Below, piece by piece: positions 50,599 to 59,710 of a stretch of 64,000 nucleotides of DNA. Position numbers and translations under genes: made by a program. Under the pieces are notes generated by a model. That model was not told the DNA's origin. It did no database searches and saw only the letters and a program-made list of their open reading frames with translations. Position 1 is the first letter of the stretch; the number at the start of each line of letters is the position of its first letter. The DNA comes from Xenorhabdus eapokensis (lineage in GTDB: Bacteria > Pseudomonadota > Gammaproteobacteria > Enterobacterales > Enterobacteriaceae), in NCBI RefSeq assembly GCF_001908105.1, contig NZ_MKGQ01000010.1:17566-81565 (forward strand), written 5' to 3'.

Positions 50599-51597
50599 AT
50601 GAATAGCGTAGAAACTTCGAAAAATGCTGAATCACTCTTATCGGTAAGAGACCTAAATGTCGTATTCAGCACTCCTGACGGCAATGTGACTGCCGTAAAT
50701 AAATTGAATTTTGACTTACAAGCCGGAGAAACACTGGGCATTGTGGGAGAATCTGGCTCTGGCAAATCGCAGACGGCATTTGCATTAATGGGGTTATTGG
50801 CTAGCAATGGCTCTGTCAGTGGTTCTGCTAATTTCAATGGGCGAGAGATCCTCAACCTGAAAGAAAAAGAGCTAAACCGGATGCGGGCAGAAGAGATCTC
50901 AATGATATTTCAAGATCCCATGACTTCGCTTAACCCTTATATGCGAGTGGGTGATCAATTAACTGAAGTATTAATGCTGCACAAGCGTATGAGTAAAAGC
51001 GAGGCTTTTGAGGAATCCATTCGTATGCTGGATGCCGTCAAGATGCCAGAGGCTCGTAAGCGTATGAAAATGTACCCTCATGAATTTTCTGGTGGTATGC
51101 GTCAACGGGTCATGATTGCGATGGCGTTATTGTGTCAGCCTAAATTGTTGATTGCCGATGAACCGACAACGGCATTGGACGTCACTGTTCAGGCGCAGAT
51201 CATGACGTTGCTTAACGAACTAAAAAAAGAGTTTAACACTGCCATCATTATGATTACCCATGATTTGGGCGTGGTTGCTGGCATTTGTGACAAAGTATTA
51301 GTGATGTATGCAGGGAGAACGATGGAATATGGTACGGCGCGTGACGTATTTTATCAGCCTACCCACCCATATTCTATCGGGTTATTGAATGCAGTTCCCC
51401 GTCTGGATGGTGATGAGGAGTCATTGGAAACGATTCAAGGTAATCCTCCTAACTTATTGCGTTTGCCAAAAGGATGCCCATTCCGGCCACGTTGTCAATT
51501 TGCTTCTGAGCGTTGTGCTCGTGAAGATCCACAGTTAGAGAAATTTGGTTTTGGGCGCTTGCGTGCCTGCTTTAAACGCCAGGAGGAATTAGTATGA
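50599..51597 (+). CDS. oppD: OppD, oligopeptide ABC transporter ATP-binding protein
   Basis: This ATPase has 332 residues. Walker A is [12 protein letters not shown], the Q-loop is [12 protein letters not shown], the signature is SGGMRQRV, Walker B is [12 protein letters not shown], and the switch histidine is in MITHDLG. The C-terminal oligopeptide/dipeptide extension has the cysteines of [15 protein letters not shown] that form an iron-sulfur or zinc site in relatives. The stop overlaps the oppF start by four bases. Confidence 0.96.
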   Translation: MNSVETSKNAESLLSVRDLNVVFSTPDGNVTAVNKLNFDLQAGETLGIVGESGSGKSQTAFALMGLLASNGSVSGSANFNGREILNLKEKELNRMRAEEISMIFQDPMTSLNPYMRVGDQLTEVLMLHKRMSKSEAFEESIRMLDAVKMPEARKRMKMYPHEFSGGMRQRVMIAMALLCQPKLLIADEPTTALDVTVQAQIMTLLNELKKEFNTAIIMITHDLGVVAGICDKVLVMYAGRTMEYGTARDVFYQPTHPYSIGLLNAVPRLDGDEESLETIQGNPPNLLRLPKGCPFRPRCQFASERCAREDPQLEKFGFGRLRACFKRQEELV

Positions 51598-52595
51598 GCG
51601 CCATAACTGAAAAACGTGTCTTATTGGAAGTTGACGATCTCAAAGTTTATTTTGATATTAAAGATGGGAAACAGTGGTTCTGGCAGCCGGCAAAAACCTT
51701 AAAAGCGGTTGATGGTGTGACCTTAAGGTTATATGAAGGCGAAACACTGGGCGTGGTGGGAGAATCTGGCTGCGGAAAATCAACCCTTGCCAGAGCTGTT
51801 ATTGGCTTGGTGAAAGCGTCTGGCGGTGCCGTCACCTGGCTTGGTCAAAATTTGCTGGATATGAATGACAGGCAGTGGCGGGATATTCGCAATGATATCC
51901 AGATGATTTTCCAGGATCCTTTGGCATCGCTGAATCCGCGTATGACGATTGGTGATATTATTGCGGAGCCATTGAGAACGTATCATCCCAAAATGAAAGA
52001 CGGGGAAGTAAAAGAAAAAGTGCAAAAGATGATGATGCGGGTAGGGTTATTGCCTAACCTGATAAACCGTTATCCTCACGAATTCTCTGGAGGCCAGTGC
52101 CAGCGTATTGGCATTGCCCGTGCTTTGATTCTGGAACCGAAATTAGTTATTTGTGATGAGCCGGTTTCAGCACTGGATGTTTCCATTCAGGCTCAGGTCG
52201 TTAACTTGTTGCAGGAATTACAGCGGGAGATGGGACTTTCCCTGATATTTATTGCTCATGACTTATCAATAGTGAAACATATATCAGACCGCGTATTGGT
52301 GATGTATTTAGGCAATGCAGTAGAATTAGGCACTTATGATGAGGTTTACCATAATCCATTGCATCCATATACGAGGGCACTTATGTCGGCGGTGCCGATC
52401 CCTGATCCCGATAAAGAGCGTAATAAACATATTGAGTTGCTGGAGGGAGAACTGCCTTCACCGATTAATCCCCCGTCTGGATGTGTATTTCGTACTCGTT
52501 GCCCAATGGCCGATGCTGAATGTGCTAAGACTCGGCCGTTGCTTGAGGGTAGCTTTAAACATGCGGTGTCATGTCTCAAGGTTGATCCACTCTAA
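51594..52595 (+). CDS. oppF: OppF, oligopeptide ABC transporter ATP-binding protein
   Basis: The partner ATPase has 333 residues. Walker A is [12 protein letters not shown], the signature is SGGQCQRI, Walker B is [12 protein letters not shown], and the switch histidine is in FIAHDLS. The C-terminal extension carries [15 protein letters not shown]. An ATGA overlap couples its translation to oppD, and AGGAGG lies just upstream within oppD. A terminator follows 44 bases after the stop. Confidence 0.96.
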   Translation: MSAITEKRVLLEVDDLKVYFDIKDGKQWFWQPAKTLKAVDGVTLRLYEGETLGVVGESGCGKSTLARAVIGLVKASGGAVTWLGQNLLDMNDRQWRDIRNDIQMIFQDPLASLNPRMTIGDIIAEPLRTYHPKMKDGEVKEKVQKMMMRVGLLPNLINRYPHEFSGGQCQRIGIARALILEPKLVICDEPVSALDVSIQAQVVNLLQELQREMGLSLIFIAHDLSIVKHISDRVLVMYLGNAVELGTYDEVYHNPLHPYTRALMSAVPIPDPDKERNKHIELLEGELPSPINPPSGCVFRTRCPMADAECAKTRPLLEGSFKHAVSCLKVDPL

Positions 52596-52638
52596 TTAAT
52601 GGTGTTCATCCATGTGACACTGTCACATATTTACACTC

Positions 52639-52666
52639 AATGCCCTCACAATAAGGGCATTTTTAT
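52639..52666 (+). terminator. opp operon terminator
   Basis: An eight-pair stem AATGCCCT / AGGGCATT with a seven-base loop runs into TTTTTAT, 44 bases after oppF. Confidence 0.85.
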
Positions 52667-52697
52667 ATCGGTCAGGGAGATAGATTGGAAAGGGGCG

Positions 52698-53051
52698 CTA
52701 TTTCTTCCACAGGATATGGCAGATGGGGTGAGATTTTTCCCGGCAAAACAAGACGCGGGCAAAGATATCATCAATTTCGGCATCATCTGATTCAGCCAAG
52801 CCAATAATGACTTCTGAAAAAAAGTCTGGGTCCAAATCAAAATCAACATGTTCAAGCCAGACTCCTGAAGGTTCTACTAATTCAACACCGCCCCGTTCTT
52901 CAAATTGCAAATTAAACAATAGGCTGTCAGCCGGATCGAGATTAGAAAGCGCTTGTTCCAAAAAGATATCATAAGCTTTTTCAAGCGCTTCATCTTCACT
53001 CATGCGGTTATTTAAGTCTAATTGCATAGAATGTGTTGGTTGATTTTCCAT
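52698..53051 (-). CDS. yciU: YciU, DUF440 family protein
   Basis: This acidic small protein has 117 residues from the ATG at 53051 (E. coli YciU 109). [39 protein letters not shown] and [18 protein letters not shown] are family hallmarks. It is a possible DNA mimic, judging from its acidity and remarks on the family; its function is unproven. The start could also be GTG at 53075 or ATG at 53027; the chosen one has GGA at about the right distance. It lies between opp and cls, as in E. coli. Confidence 0.92.
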   Translation of the reverse strand: MENQPTHSMQLDLNNRMSEDEALEKAYDIFLEQALSNLDPADSLLFNLQFEERGGVELVEPSGVWLEHVDFDLDPDFFSEVIIGLAESDDAEIDDIFARVLFCREKSHPICHILWKK

Positions 53052-53177
53052 GATGCAAGATCCGAGATTAATCACAAGATGAAATTAAAACATGTTCTGT
53101 ATTGAATGAATACTTTTATTCATGATGAAACGATTCGTATTGAGAAAATGACTGGTCACTCTGTTTCCTATCCTGAA

Positions 53178-54638
53178 TTATAAAAGAGGGCTGAAAAAGT
53201 AACAGACCCGTTCAAGGATACGATGCCACACAGGACGTTTTTCCCATTTATTGTTTTCAAGCAATGTTGAACGCATAATATAGTCTTGTTGAACCAGTGT
53301 TAAATCATTACCAAAGTGTTCATCATCAATGACCACTGTAATTTCAAAATTCAGCCACAAACTGCGCATATCTAAATTGACCGAACCAACCATACTGAGC
53401 TGCCCATCGACTAAAACACTCTTGGTGTGTAACAAACCATCTTCAAATTGATAAATTTTCACACCGGCTTCCAGCAATTCCGAAAAAAACGCACGGCTGG
53501 CCCAACGAACAAGAAATGAGTTATTTTGTCTTGGCACGATGATGCTGACATCAACACCACGCATAGCCGCAGTGCAAATCGCATGCATTAAATCATCGCT
53601 GGGAACAAAATATGGGGTAGTAAGAATAAGTTGTTTGCGGGTAGCAAAAATGGCAGTCATCAAGGATTGTTGGATCAATTCATCAGGGAATCCTGGCCCG
53701 GAAGCAATAACTTGAGCTATATGACCACTGGTTTGTTCAAAAGGCATGGTGACACCGTCAGGCGGAGGAGGGAGATGGCGCTGTCCTGTTTCCATTTCCC
53801 AGTCAAAAGCGTAAATGATCCCCAGTGTTGTCGTAACAGGGCCTTCCATTCTCACCATGATATCGACCCATTGACCGACTCCAGCATCTTGTTTAAAAAA
53901 ACGAGGGTCAACCATATTCATGCTGCCGGTGTATGAAATATGATTATCGATCAGAATAATTTTTCTATGCTGGCGTAAGTCCATGCGACGCAAGAATAAA
54001 CGGAAAATATTAACTTTTAACGATTCGACAAATTCAATACCAGCCTTTCGCATAATATCAGGATAAGGGCTGCGGAAAAATTGCCAGCTTCCTGCCGAAT
54101 CCACCATGATTCGACATTTAACACCGCGTTTGGCAGCTTGCATCAGGGCATCTGTGACCTGATCAACGAGCCCTCCGGATTGCCATATATAGAACACCAT
54201 TTCGATATTATATTTGGCGTTTTCAATATCCTGAACAATCGCTTTTAGTGAGTTATCATAAGATGTCATGAGTTGCATTTTATTGCCTTTGACACCTTTG
54301 ATTTTTTGTCTATGCTCACACAGTTGAAACAGCGGAGTAGCAACTTCACTGTTTTCATCGGCAAAAATTTGAGGGGAATTTCTTAACTCGGCTAACCATT
54401 TGGCGACAGAGGAACGCATTTGTCTGGCTTGCTCAACCCTGCGTTTACCAAGATGCAATTCACCGAATGATAAATAAGCAACGATGCCGACTAAAGGAAG
54501 AATGTAAATGATGAGTAACCACGTCATTGCTGATGTCACAGGACGACGTTTCATCAAAACTCGAATAGTGATACCGGCAATAACCAGCCAGTAGAAGAAA
54601 ATCGCCAGCCAGCTCAGTACAGAGTAGAAAGTTGTCAT
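53178..54638 (-). CDS. cls: Cls (ClsA), cardiolipin synthase
   Basis: ClsA joins two phosphatidylglycerols into cardiolipin at the inner membrane. The 486-residue protein, exactly the E. coli length, has two N-terminal helices (about 5-60) and two phospholipase D HKD motifs, [18 protein letters not shown] and [18 protein letters not shown]. It ends FFSPLL, as in E. coli. ATG at 54638 matches relatives; an ATG three codons earlier is possible. Confidence 0.96.
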   Translation of the reverse strand: MTTFYSVLSWLAIFFYWLVIAGITIRVLMKRRPVTSAMTWLLIIYILPLVGIVAYLSFGELHLGKRRVEQARQMRSSVAKWLAELRNSPQIFADENSEVATPLFQLCEHRQKIKGVKGNKMQLMTSYDNSLKAIVQDIENAKYNIEMVFYIWQSGGLVDQVTDALMQAAKRGVKCRIMVDSAGSWQFFRSPYPDIMRKAGIEFVESLKVNIFRLFLRRMDLRQHRKIILIDNHISYTGSMNMVDPRFFKQDAGVGQWVDIMVRMEGPVTTTLGIIYAFDWEMETGQRHLPPPPDGVTMPFEQTSGHIAQVIASGPGFPDELIQQSLMTAIFATRKQLILTTPYFVPSDDLMHAICTAAMRGVDVSIIVPRQNNSFLVRWASRAFFSELLEAGVKIYQFEDGLLHTKSVLVDGQLSMVGSVNLDMRSLWLNFEITVVIDDEHFGNDLTLVQQDYIMRSTLLENNKWEKRPVWHRILERVCYFFSPLL

Positions 54639-55014
54639 ACGTGGCAATCAATCCTATTTATTTAGGTATTTTATGTGGTCATTACCGCAAGTTTTTAGAA
54701 ATTTGGGCAAACCATCAACATAATATCATTAATTGAACAGAGAGCAATTTTAGCAAAAAAGCGATAATTAGATAAATACCATTACTATTTAGCTACTTAT
54801 AACGACTACTTTGACTTCATGAAATGCATGCAATATGTGCAATTTGATACGAATAAATTATGAATGGCTGATCATGGTTATTAATCTGATTATTTAGAAC
54901 AATTTACCATTATGCCAGAACCATGAAGTAGATTGGTGATTGGTTGACATCGCGAATGGTGAGGATTAAGAATAATGGTTATTCATTTAATGAGAGAGCT
55001 ATCCTGGAATATTT
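54639..55014. other. Divergent cls/yciY intergenic region
   Basis: The 376 AT-rich bases have no supported gene; they should carry the cls and yciY promoters. E. coli kch and yciI, which follow yciY there, are not found on either side. Confidence 0.45.
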
Positions 55015-55194
55015 ATGAAACACAGTAGAAGAGAAGTCGGGCGGTGGAGAATGCTCCGCCAAAGTATCTGTCGTCGCCGTCGTTGGTTAGAAGGGCAGTC
55101 ACGTCGTAATTTACGAATATATGCATTGCGTAAGGCAGATGCCTATAAGCGCCGCAGATCGATTCTATTTATCCAAAACATAGAGTGGATTTAA
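55015..55194 (+). CDS. yciY: YciY, small basic protein
   Basis: This 59-residue frame begins MKHSRREVGRWRMLRQS, continues WLEGQSRRNLRIYALRK and ends IEWI. It matches remembered E. coli YciY (57 residues) in its TEVGRWRM-like start and the WLEGQSRRN core, and its position beside cls agrees. It is highly basic and its function is unknown. It is too short for most gene callers' defaults. Confidence 0.85.
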   Translation: MKHSRREVGRWRMLRQSICRRRRWLEGQSRRNLRIYALRKADAYKRRRSILFIQNIEWI

Positions 55195-55345
55195 TTTTAA
55201 TCCCTTAAATTGATGGATAGATCCGTGGCAAACCCGTTCACAGTGGTTGGTAACAGCGCTGTTTTGGATGGTAGTTCAAAATATGCTGTAACGAACACCG
55301 CGGCCACAGATACAAGTTAAAGATAGATGTTTTTGAATCTTTATT

Positions 55346-55364
55346 GAATATGATAGTCATTTGC
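55346..55364. promoter_or_regulatory. Candidate Fur box upstream of tonB
   Basis: GAATATGATAGTCATTTGC agrees with the 19-base Fur consensus at 14 positions and ends 35 bases before the tonB ATG. Iron control of tonB is well known in enterics. The copy is weaker than that in the siderophore locus. Confidence 0.6.
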
Positions 55365-55398
55365 ATTTAAACTAATACCTATCTGAAAACTGACTATC

Positions 55399-56082
55399 AT
55401 GCTGTTAAGCAAGAATTCTCTTATGCGTTGGATACATTGGCCGATACTATTTTCCATTTGTTTACATATTTCTATTGCTGCGGCACTCTTCCATGCCATT
55501 AAACCAGGAAAACAGGCAGAAGTTACACTTATGTCTGTTGCCATGATCCAGTTGGCTGCTGAAGAGGCACCTGTTTCTAAACCTGCCGTGCCTGAATCAC
55601 TTCCTGAGCCTGAACCTATTGCAGAAATTGCTCTGCCTAAGCCTAAACCTGAAAAGAGAAAAATTGTCAAAAAAGAAGTTAAGCCAAAAGAGAAGAAGAC
55701 AGAAAAAGCTTCAGAACAACCGCTGAAACCTATTTCTGATCAGGAGCCTCAGACGGCAAAAAATTTGGATGATCAAAAACCTGAACATCATACTATTAGT
55801 GAAAAAGTTGGGTTACAAGGCGGACCAAAGGCATTGAATAGGCCAGATCCCGCTTACCCATCCAGAGCACAACAGTTGGGGACTGAGGGAACGGTAAAGG
55901 TAAAATTTGATATTGACGAAAACGGTCGAGTTAAGAATATTGAAATTATTTCTGCTAATCCGAAAAATGTCTTTGAACGTGAAGTAAAAAAAGCGATGAG
56001 AAAATGGCGTTATGAAAAAATTCCTGCTACCGGACATATAACGACTATCGAGTTTAAAACGACGGGTATTTCACAATCCTAA
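55399..56082 (+). CDS. tonB: TonB, energy transducer for outer-membrane receptors
   Basis: TonB couples the proton motive force (through ExbBD) to receptors such as the FyuA-like one in this window. The 227-residue protein has an N-terminal anchor (about 12-32) with the Ser/His pair in SICLHISIAAAL. A Pro-rich spacer with Glu-Pro then Lys-Pro repeats covers about 58-100, and the C-terminal domain (about 140-227) has PAYPSRAQQLGTEGTV and VKKAMRKWRYE. An ATG eight codons later is an alternative start. Confidence 0.95.
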   Translation: MLLSKNSLMRWIHWPILFSICLHISIAAALFHAIKPGKQAEVTLMSVAMIQLAAEEAPVSKPAVPESLPEPEPIAEIALPKPKPEKRKIVKKEVKPKEKKTEKASEQPLKPISDQEPQTAKNLDDQKPEHHTISEKVGLQGGPKALNRPDPAYPSRAQQLGTEGTVKVKFDIDENGRVKNIEIISANPKNVFEREVKKAMRKWRYEKIPATGHITTIEFKTTGISQS

Positions 56083-56127
56083 TTTACTAAATTGACATAT
56101 TCTAAAACTAGTGTGGTGAGTGATGAG

Positions 56128-56151
56128 AGGACGGCGCATTCCGGCCGTCCT
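56128..56151. terminator. GC-rich hairpin after tonB
   Basis: A perfect eight-pair stem AGGACGGC / GCCGTCCT with an eight-base loop lies 45 bases after the tonB stop. No T tract follows, so it may end transcription with Rho or protect the mRNA end. Confidence 0.5.
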
Positions 56152-56438
56152 GCTCGATGTTATTATTATAAACAGTTTGGCGGCGTGATCGTCAGATGAG
56201 GCATTTGGCATACTCTCATGCATGCCCGCCACTAGGCCAAGAAGAATGAGTTTTTTCACTTTATTATTCTCCATATTTAACATTTACTTATCTTTAAGTA
56301 ATATTGCTTTAACGATGTGCAAAAAATAAACTTATTTTTCCCTAATAACAAGCGAATAACTCTTAATAATGAATTGCTCTTTGAAACCAAAGCAAATATT
56401 TCTTTACCCATTTCCTTGGGTAGTTAAAGGAGTAACGT
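56152..56438. other. Intergenic region between tonB and a leader-like ORF
   Basis: No secure gene is seen. On the minus strand a frame from 56274 begins MENNKVKKLILLGLVAG (signal-like) but runs through the tonB hairpin into the 3' end of tonB without family features, so it is left unannotated. The right part holds a TACCCA / TGGGTA hairpin (56405-56422). Confidence 0.4.
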
Positions 56439-56477
56439 ATGCTACCCATTCCTATCGAGCCTATATTGCCATCATGA
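56439..56477 (+). CDS. 12-codon leader-like ORF with strong RBS
   Basis: TAAAGGAGTAACGT places a near-perfect ribosome binding site before ATG at 56439. The frame MLPIPIEPILPS is rich in Pro and Ile and ends in a TGA that overlaps a second ATG (ATGA). The leader can form either TACCCA/TGGGTA (56405-56422) or GGGTAG/CTACCC (56418-56447), and the second would cover the ribosome binding site. In the +2 frame a longer ORF (56369-56527, 52 codons) also reads through here. Whether any of these is expressed is unknown; it could be a remnant of a mobile element. Confidence 0.25.
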   Translation: MLPIPIEPILPS

Positions 56478-56523
56478 TTGCAATCGATACGGACATCCCT
56501 AAACTGAACGGCTCAGAACAGAA

Positions 56524-57030
56524 TTAATCTTTTTTTAACGATTCTAATAGTTCATTTGTTTTTTTATCTTCTTCGGCTCTGTGTAACATTATGCTTTTGA
56601 ATCTTTGAGTTTCATCCATTACTGATTTTATATATATGAACGATGATAATGAAGAAAAAACCAATCCACAACAAAGAGAAATGAGGTATTCGAAATGCTC
56701 TGGTGAATTATCTATTAATACAAAAATAAATACTATTACTGTTGCTGAAAATATATAAAATCCTATTAAAGTTGTAAGTCTAAGTTTCTTCATATTTATT
56801 ATACGTTCAAGTCTTCTTAATTCATTTCTTGTTAATGCAGTGTACTCATTTGATTCGGTTATTTTCCATCTGGCTTGAATGCAGTAATTAGATGGAAATA
56901 ATAACAATGTAACTAAAATCCAGGGGGTAGATGATGAATTTAAGTTAGCCATTTTAGTTAAAAAATACATCAACAAAAACCCTAGGAAGAAAGCAACAAT
57001 AATAGTTGTAATAAGAGTTATTGTTTTCAT
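56524..57030 (-). CDS. Unrecognised four-helix membrane protein of a two-gene cassette
   Basis: The 168-residue protein has four predicted membrane helices in two hairpins: about 5-25 and 34-50, then about 86-107 and 113-134. Between the pairs lies a charged cytoplasmic helix (NELRRLERIINMKKLR). A charged tail (HRAEEDKKTNELLESLKKD) looks like a short coiled coil. GAGAGGG precedes the ATG, which comes 21 bases after the stop of the 356-residue gene, so the two form an operon. The pairing of a soluble protein with a four-helix membrane protein recalls the architecture of two-gene phage-defence systems (for example Kiwa), but I see no sequence match that I can assert. AT-rich, accessory. Confidence 0.7.
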   Translation of the reverse strand: MKTITLITTIIVAFFLGFLLMYFLTKMANLNSSSTPWILVTLLLFPSNYCIQARWKITESNEYTALTRNELRRLERIINMKKLRLTTLIGFYIFSATVIVFIFVLIDNSPEHFEYLISLCCGLVFSSLSSFIYIKSVMDETQRFKSIMLHRAEEDKKTNELLESLKKD

Positions 57031-57051
57031 TATAGCCCTCTCTTAACTATA

Positions 57052-58122
57052 TTAATTTTTGATTTCAATTTCTCCAGCCTGAATTTTAGAAATCAGCCAC
57101 TTGTGCATTTCTAAGTATAAATGATTTTCATCAATCAATCCATTGTTGAATTGTATATTTAGAGATGATGATAACCGTAATTCTTTGCCTGTAATTGTTC
57201 CTAATCCATTTAATTCAATTTTAATATCATCATCATCTAAATTCCTAAGCGATGTTGCAAGTGCATCTAATACTTTCTGTCCTGACCTTGTCGTTTTTCT
57301 AAAATAAGTAATTTCAATATTTACTTGTAAGTTAGCTTCATCAAGAGCATCTTCAAGTTTTAAATCATCAAACCAAGCTTCACCAAATGCAGCTTTTATG
57401 ATATCGCCACCTTTCCCAATTGGCATAAATTTCAATTTCTTAATTTTCTTTAGGCTTGTCACCGGCGATTCGGTTTTATTTTCAACTATAATTTGAACTT
57501 CAGGAAGTTTTGATGTTAGAGGCACACTGCCCAGACTTATTTTCTTTACGGGAGAGTTTTCTATTTTTTTAATAGTTTCTTCTGTCGGTTTATCTTGAAG
57601 AACAAGAAAGTTAGTGTCATTCAACAAATCAGTGAAATTTCTTATTAACCAATTTAAATGGTTTTCTATATCTTTAATTTTTAAGGAATTTGATTGTGCA
57701 ACCATAAAGTGATTTTTGAAAACCCCAAAATATAGTATTGAATCAACAAATTCCCTTTTTATCTTCTCTTTTCGTTTGTTAGATATAGGTTCATCAGATT
57801 CTAATTTTATTTGCTGTGATGTTATTGCATTGATGTCATAATGACTAACATCATCATCAATAGTCATTAATGCTTGGCTTTTACCTTGTTCAAAGAGAAT
57901 TAACTGACCGAATAGCACGGTTTTATAATTCTTACTTTTATTAATAAGTCTATATCCACTGTTTGGATCTGATGGTGTTATTTTTTCCCTCCTTGAAGAA
58001 ACTTTATAAGCAGATCCATTTTCTGAAATGATTGATTCAATGATTTCTTGTAAAGTTAACTTACAGTTTTGTATAACTGCTCTTTTATAATGGATTACTT
58101 TTCTTCTCGTTTCTTTAGACAT
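57052..58122 (-). CDS. Unrecognised 356-residue cytoplasmic protein of a two-gene cassette
   Basis: No family is recognised. No signal peptide or membrane helix is evident. The N-terminal half (about 1-200) has a basic start, KTVLFGQLILFEQGKSQALM, then VDSILYFGVFKNHFMVAQS and IENHLNWLIRN. A charged Lys-rich linker follows near 215-235. The C-terminal third has FGEAWFDDLKLEDALDEANL and ends EMHKWLISKIQAGEIEIKN. ATG at 58122 is preferred to 58128 because AAGGG stands seven bases upstream of it. Asn/Lys/Ile richness and AT-rich codons set it apart from neighbours. It is cotranscribed with the membrane protein downstream. The cassette interrupts the tonB-yciA junction of E. coli. Confidence 0.7.
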   Translation of the reverse strand: MSKETRRKVIHYKRAVIQNCKLTLQEIIESIISENGSAYKVSSRREKITPSDPNSGYRLINKSKNYKTVLFGQLILFEQGKSQALMTIDDDVSHYDINAITSQQIKLESDEPISNKRKEKIKREFVDSILYFGVFKNHFMVAQSNSLKIKDIENHLNWLIRNFTDLLNDTNFLVLQDKPTEETIKKIENSPVKKISLGSVPLTSKLPEVQIIVENKTESPVTSLKKIKKLKFMPIGKGGDIIKAAFGEAWFDDLKLEDALDEANLQVNIEITYFRKTTRSGQKVLDALATSLRNLDDDDIKIELNGLGTITGKELRLSSSLNIQFNNGLIDENHLYLEMHKWLISKIQAGEIEIKN

Positions 58123-58128
58123 TTTCAT

Positions 58129-58438
58129 CCCTTAGCTTAAGATCATTACACTATTTTATTCTTTACCATATACTCAGGTGTATCGTCTAGGAGATATTCT
58201 ACAGTTGAGAGATTCTATCTCACTCTTCCCATACAACTTCAACCAATTTATTCAACTATAAACATTCGTTACTCTATTCTGGTTGTTATAGTGGGTGGAA
58301 GTAACCCATTGATATTCTCAATAAACACCATTGGTGGAAGCTGAATAACTTACTGATCTCCTTTAATTCCTGAATGGTGCAGGTTTAGATGCGGGATTAT
58401 ACCTTATGTTATAGGGCAGAAATCTGCCCTATATTATT
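58129..58438. other. Intergenic region between the cassette and yciA
   Basis: The 310 bases have no supported gene. A perfect ten-pair hairpin TATAGGGCAG / CTGCCCTATA (58410-58433) lies just past the yciA stop; its T-rich side (TTATTTT) is on the plus strand, so it is a poor terminator for yciA itself. The word GGTGGAAG occurs twice near 58294 and 58334. The promoter of the two-gene cassette should lie close to 58140-58250. Confidence 0.45.
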
Positions 58439-58870
58439 TTAAGTGTGACTGCTTTCCAATTTAAAGTGTCTTTTATCCTCAGGCAAAGGACGGGAAGCAT
58501 TATTTTCATCAACGGCTACATACGTGAAAACGGCTTCTGTTGCCCGGTAACGCTGACCGACTGGCTCAGAAGCCACTTTTTTCACCCATACCTCAATATG
58601 AATCGTGATAGATGAATTTCCCGTTTTGAGACAACGGGCATAGCAGCATACGACATCACCTACCGCAACCGGTTTCAGAAAACTGATGCCATTTACGCTA
58701 ACTGTTACTACGCGCCCCAGGGCAATCTCTTTTGCCAGAATTGCACCGCCAATATCCATTTGAGACATCAGCCAGCCACCGAAAATATCCCCATTGGCAT
58801 TAGTATCAGCAGGCATGGCCAGTGTACGGAGAACCAATTCTCCGTTTGGTAAGCATTGTTGTTGTGTCAT
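58439..58870 (-). CDS. yciA: YciA, acyl-CoA thioesterase (hotdog fold)
   Basis: YciA hydrolyses a broad range of acyl-CoAs. The 143-residue protein contains LRTLAMPADTNANGDIFGGW with the catalytic Asp, LMSQMDIGGAILAKEIA, and VEVWVKKVASEP-like and GQRYRATEAVFTYVAVD segments, nearly as in E. coli. ATG at 58870 is chosen by alignment with relatives. The frame runs upstream through the yciB hairpin to 58990, and the ribosome binding site is poor for all starts. It is downstream of yciB on the same strand. Confidence 0.93.
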   Translation of the reverse strand: MTQQQCLPNGELVLRTLAMPADTNANGDIFGGWLMSQMDIGGAILAKEIALGRVVTVSVNGISFLKPVAVGDVVCCYARCLKTGNSSITIHIEVWVKKVASEPVGQRYRATEAVFTYVAVDENNASRPLPEDKRHFKLESSHT

Positions 58871-58893
58871 TAGAAAATTTGCTTTATTTGGTG

Positions 58894-58927
58894 AATACAA
58901 CAATACCTGCCGCTGCATCGGCAGGTA
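58894..58927 (-). terminator. Hairpin between yciB and yciA
   Basis: A perfect nine-pair stem TACCTGCCG / CGGCAGGTA with a six-base loop lies 20 bases past the yciB stop; TTGTTGTATT follows on the minus strand. It may be a weak terminator within the yciBA unit. Confidence 0.55.
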
Positions 58928-58946
58928 TCCATTAAAGGTCATTATA

Positions 58947-59483
58947 TTATTTTTGTTCGCGAGGCAGATGACGGTAGATATATACCACACTCAATACAGT
59001 AAAGACTAGTGTCAATGCTGTTAACCCGAACACTTTAAAGTTTACCCAAACATCCTGGGGTAGCCAGAAAGCGACATAAATATTTGCTAATGCGCAGGCG
59101 ATAAAGAAGATAGCCCAAGCCATATTTAGTTTGTTCCAGACAAAATCAGGTAAATTCAACTCCTTGCCTAGCATCCGTTGAATTAACGGTTTTTTCATCA
59201 CCCATTGGCTGATAAGTAGAACCACAGCAAAAATGGCATAAATTACAGTCACTTTCCATTTGATAAATAAATCACTGTGAAAGGTTAGGGTCAGAGTGCC
59301 GAAAACCGCAACCATAACAAATGTAATTAAGGAGGATTTCTCAACTCTACGATAAATTAGATAAGTAATAACAACAGCTAATCCTGTTGCTGCAATCAAA
59401 GCGCCAGATGCATAAAAAATGTCGTACATTTTGTAGACGACGAAGAAAACGACGAGTGGCAAAAAATCTAAAAGTTGTTTCAT
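58947..59483 (-). CDS. yciB: YciB, inner membrane-spanning septation/envelope protein
   Basis: This inner-membrane protein has 178 residues (E. coli 179) and five or six helices. [58 protein letters not shown] and [17 protein letters not shown] are nearly identical to the E. coli family. It interacts with elongation and division proteins and affects envelope integrity with DcrB; the exact role is not settled. ATG at 59483 matches relatives; the frame extends to 59552 without conservation. Confidence 0.94.
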   Translation of the reverse strand: MKQLLDFLPLVVFFVVYKMYDIFYASGALIAATGLAVVITYLIYRRVEKSSLITFVMVAVFGTLTLTFHSDLFIKWKVTVIYAIFAVVLLISQWVMKKPLIQRMLGKELNLPDFVWNKLNMAWAIFFIACALANIYVAFWLPQDVWVNFKVFGLTALTLVFTVLSVVYIYRHLPREQK

Positions 59484-59710
59484 AAATTGAACCCATTGTG
59501 AAGTCAATGATGGCATGTTTTTGAATTTGAGCCAAAGTGTATCAGATCTCAATGAAATGGTTTATTTATCAGGTAAAAACATTTTTCATTTGTTTGGGTA
59601 ATGTTATCACAATGAACGACGAGCTAAGTGTGGGAGAGGGGAAGTTTGTGAGTTTCCATTTAGCAACGCATTATAATTAGGTTCCATTTTCACCAAAGGA
59701 TATAAAAGCT

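Noticed and set aside
58129..58438. Possible attachment-site repeats bounding the two-gene cassette
   Set aside because: Only short words such as GGTGGAAG recur; no repeat of convincing length is found on both sides of the cassette.
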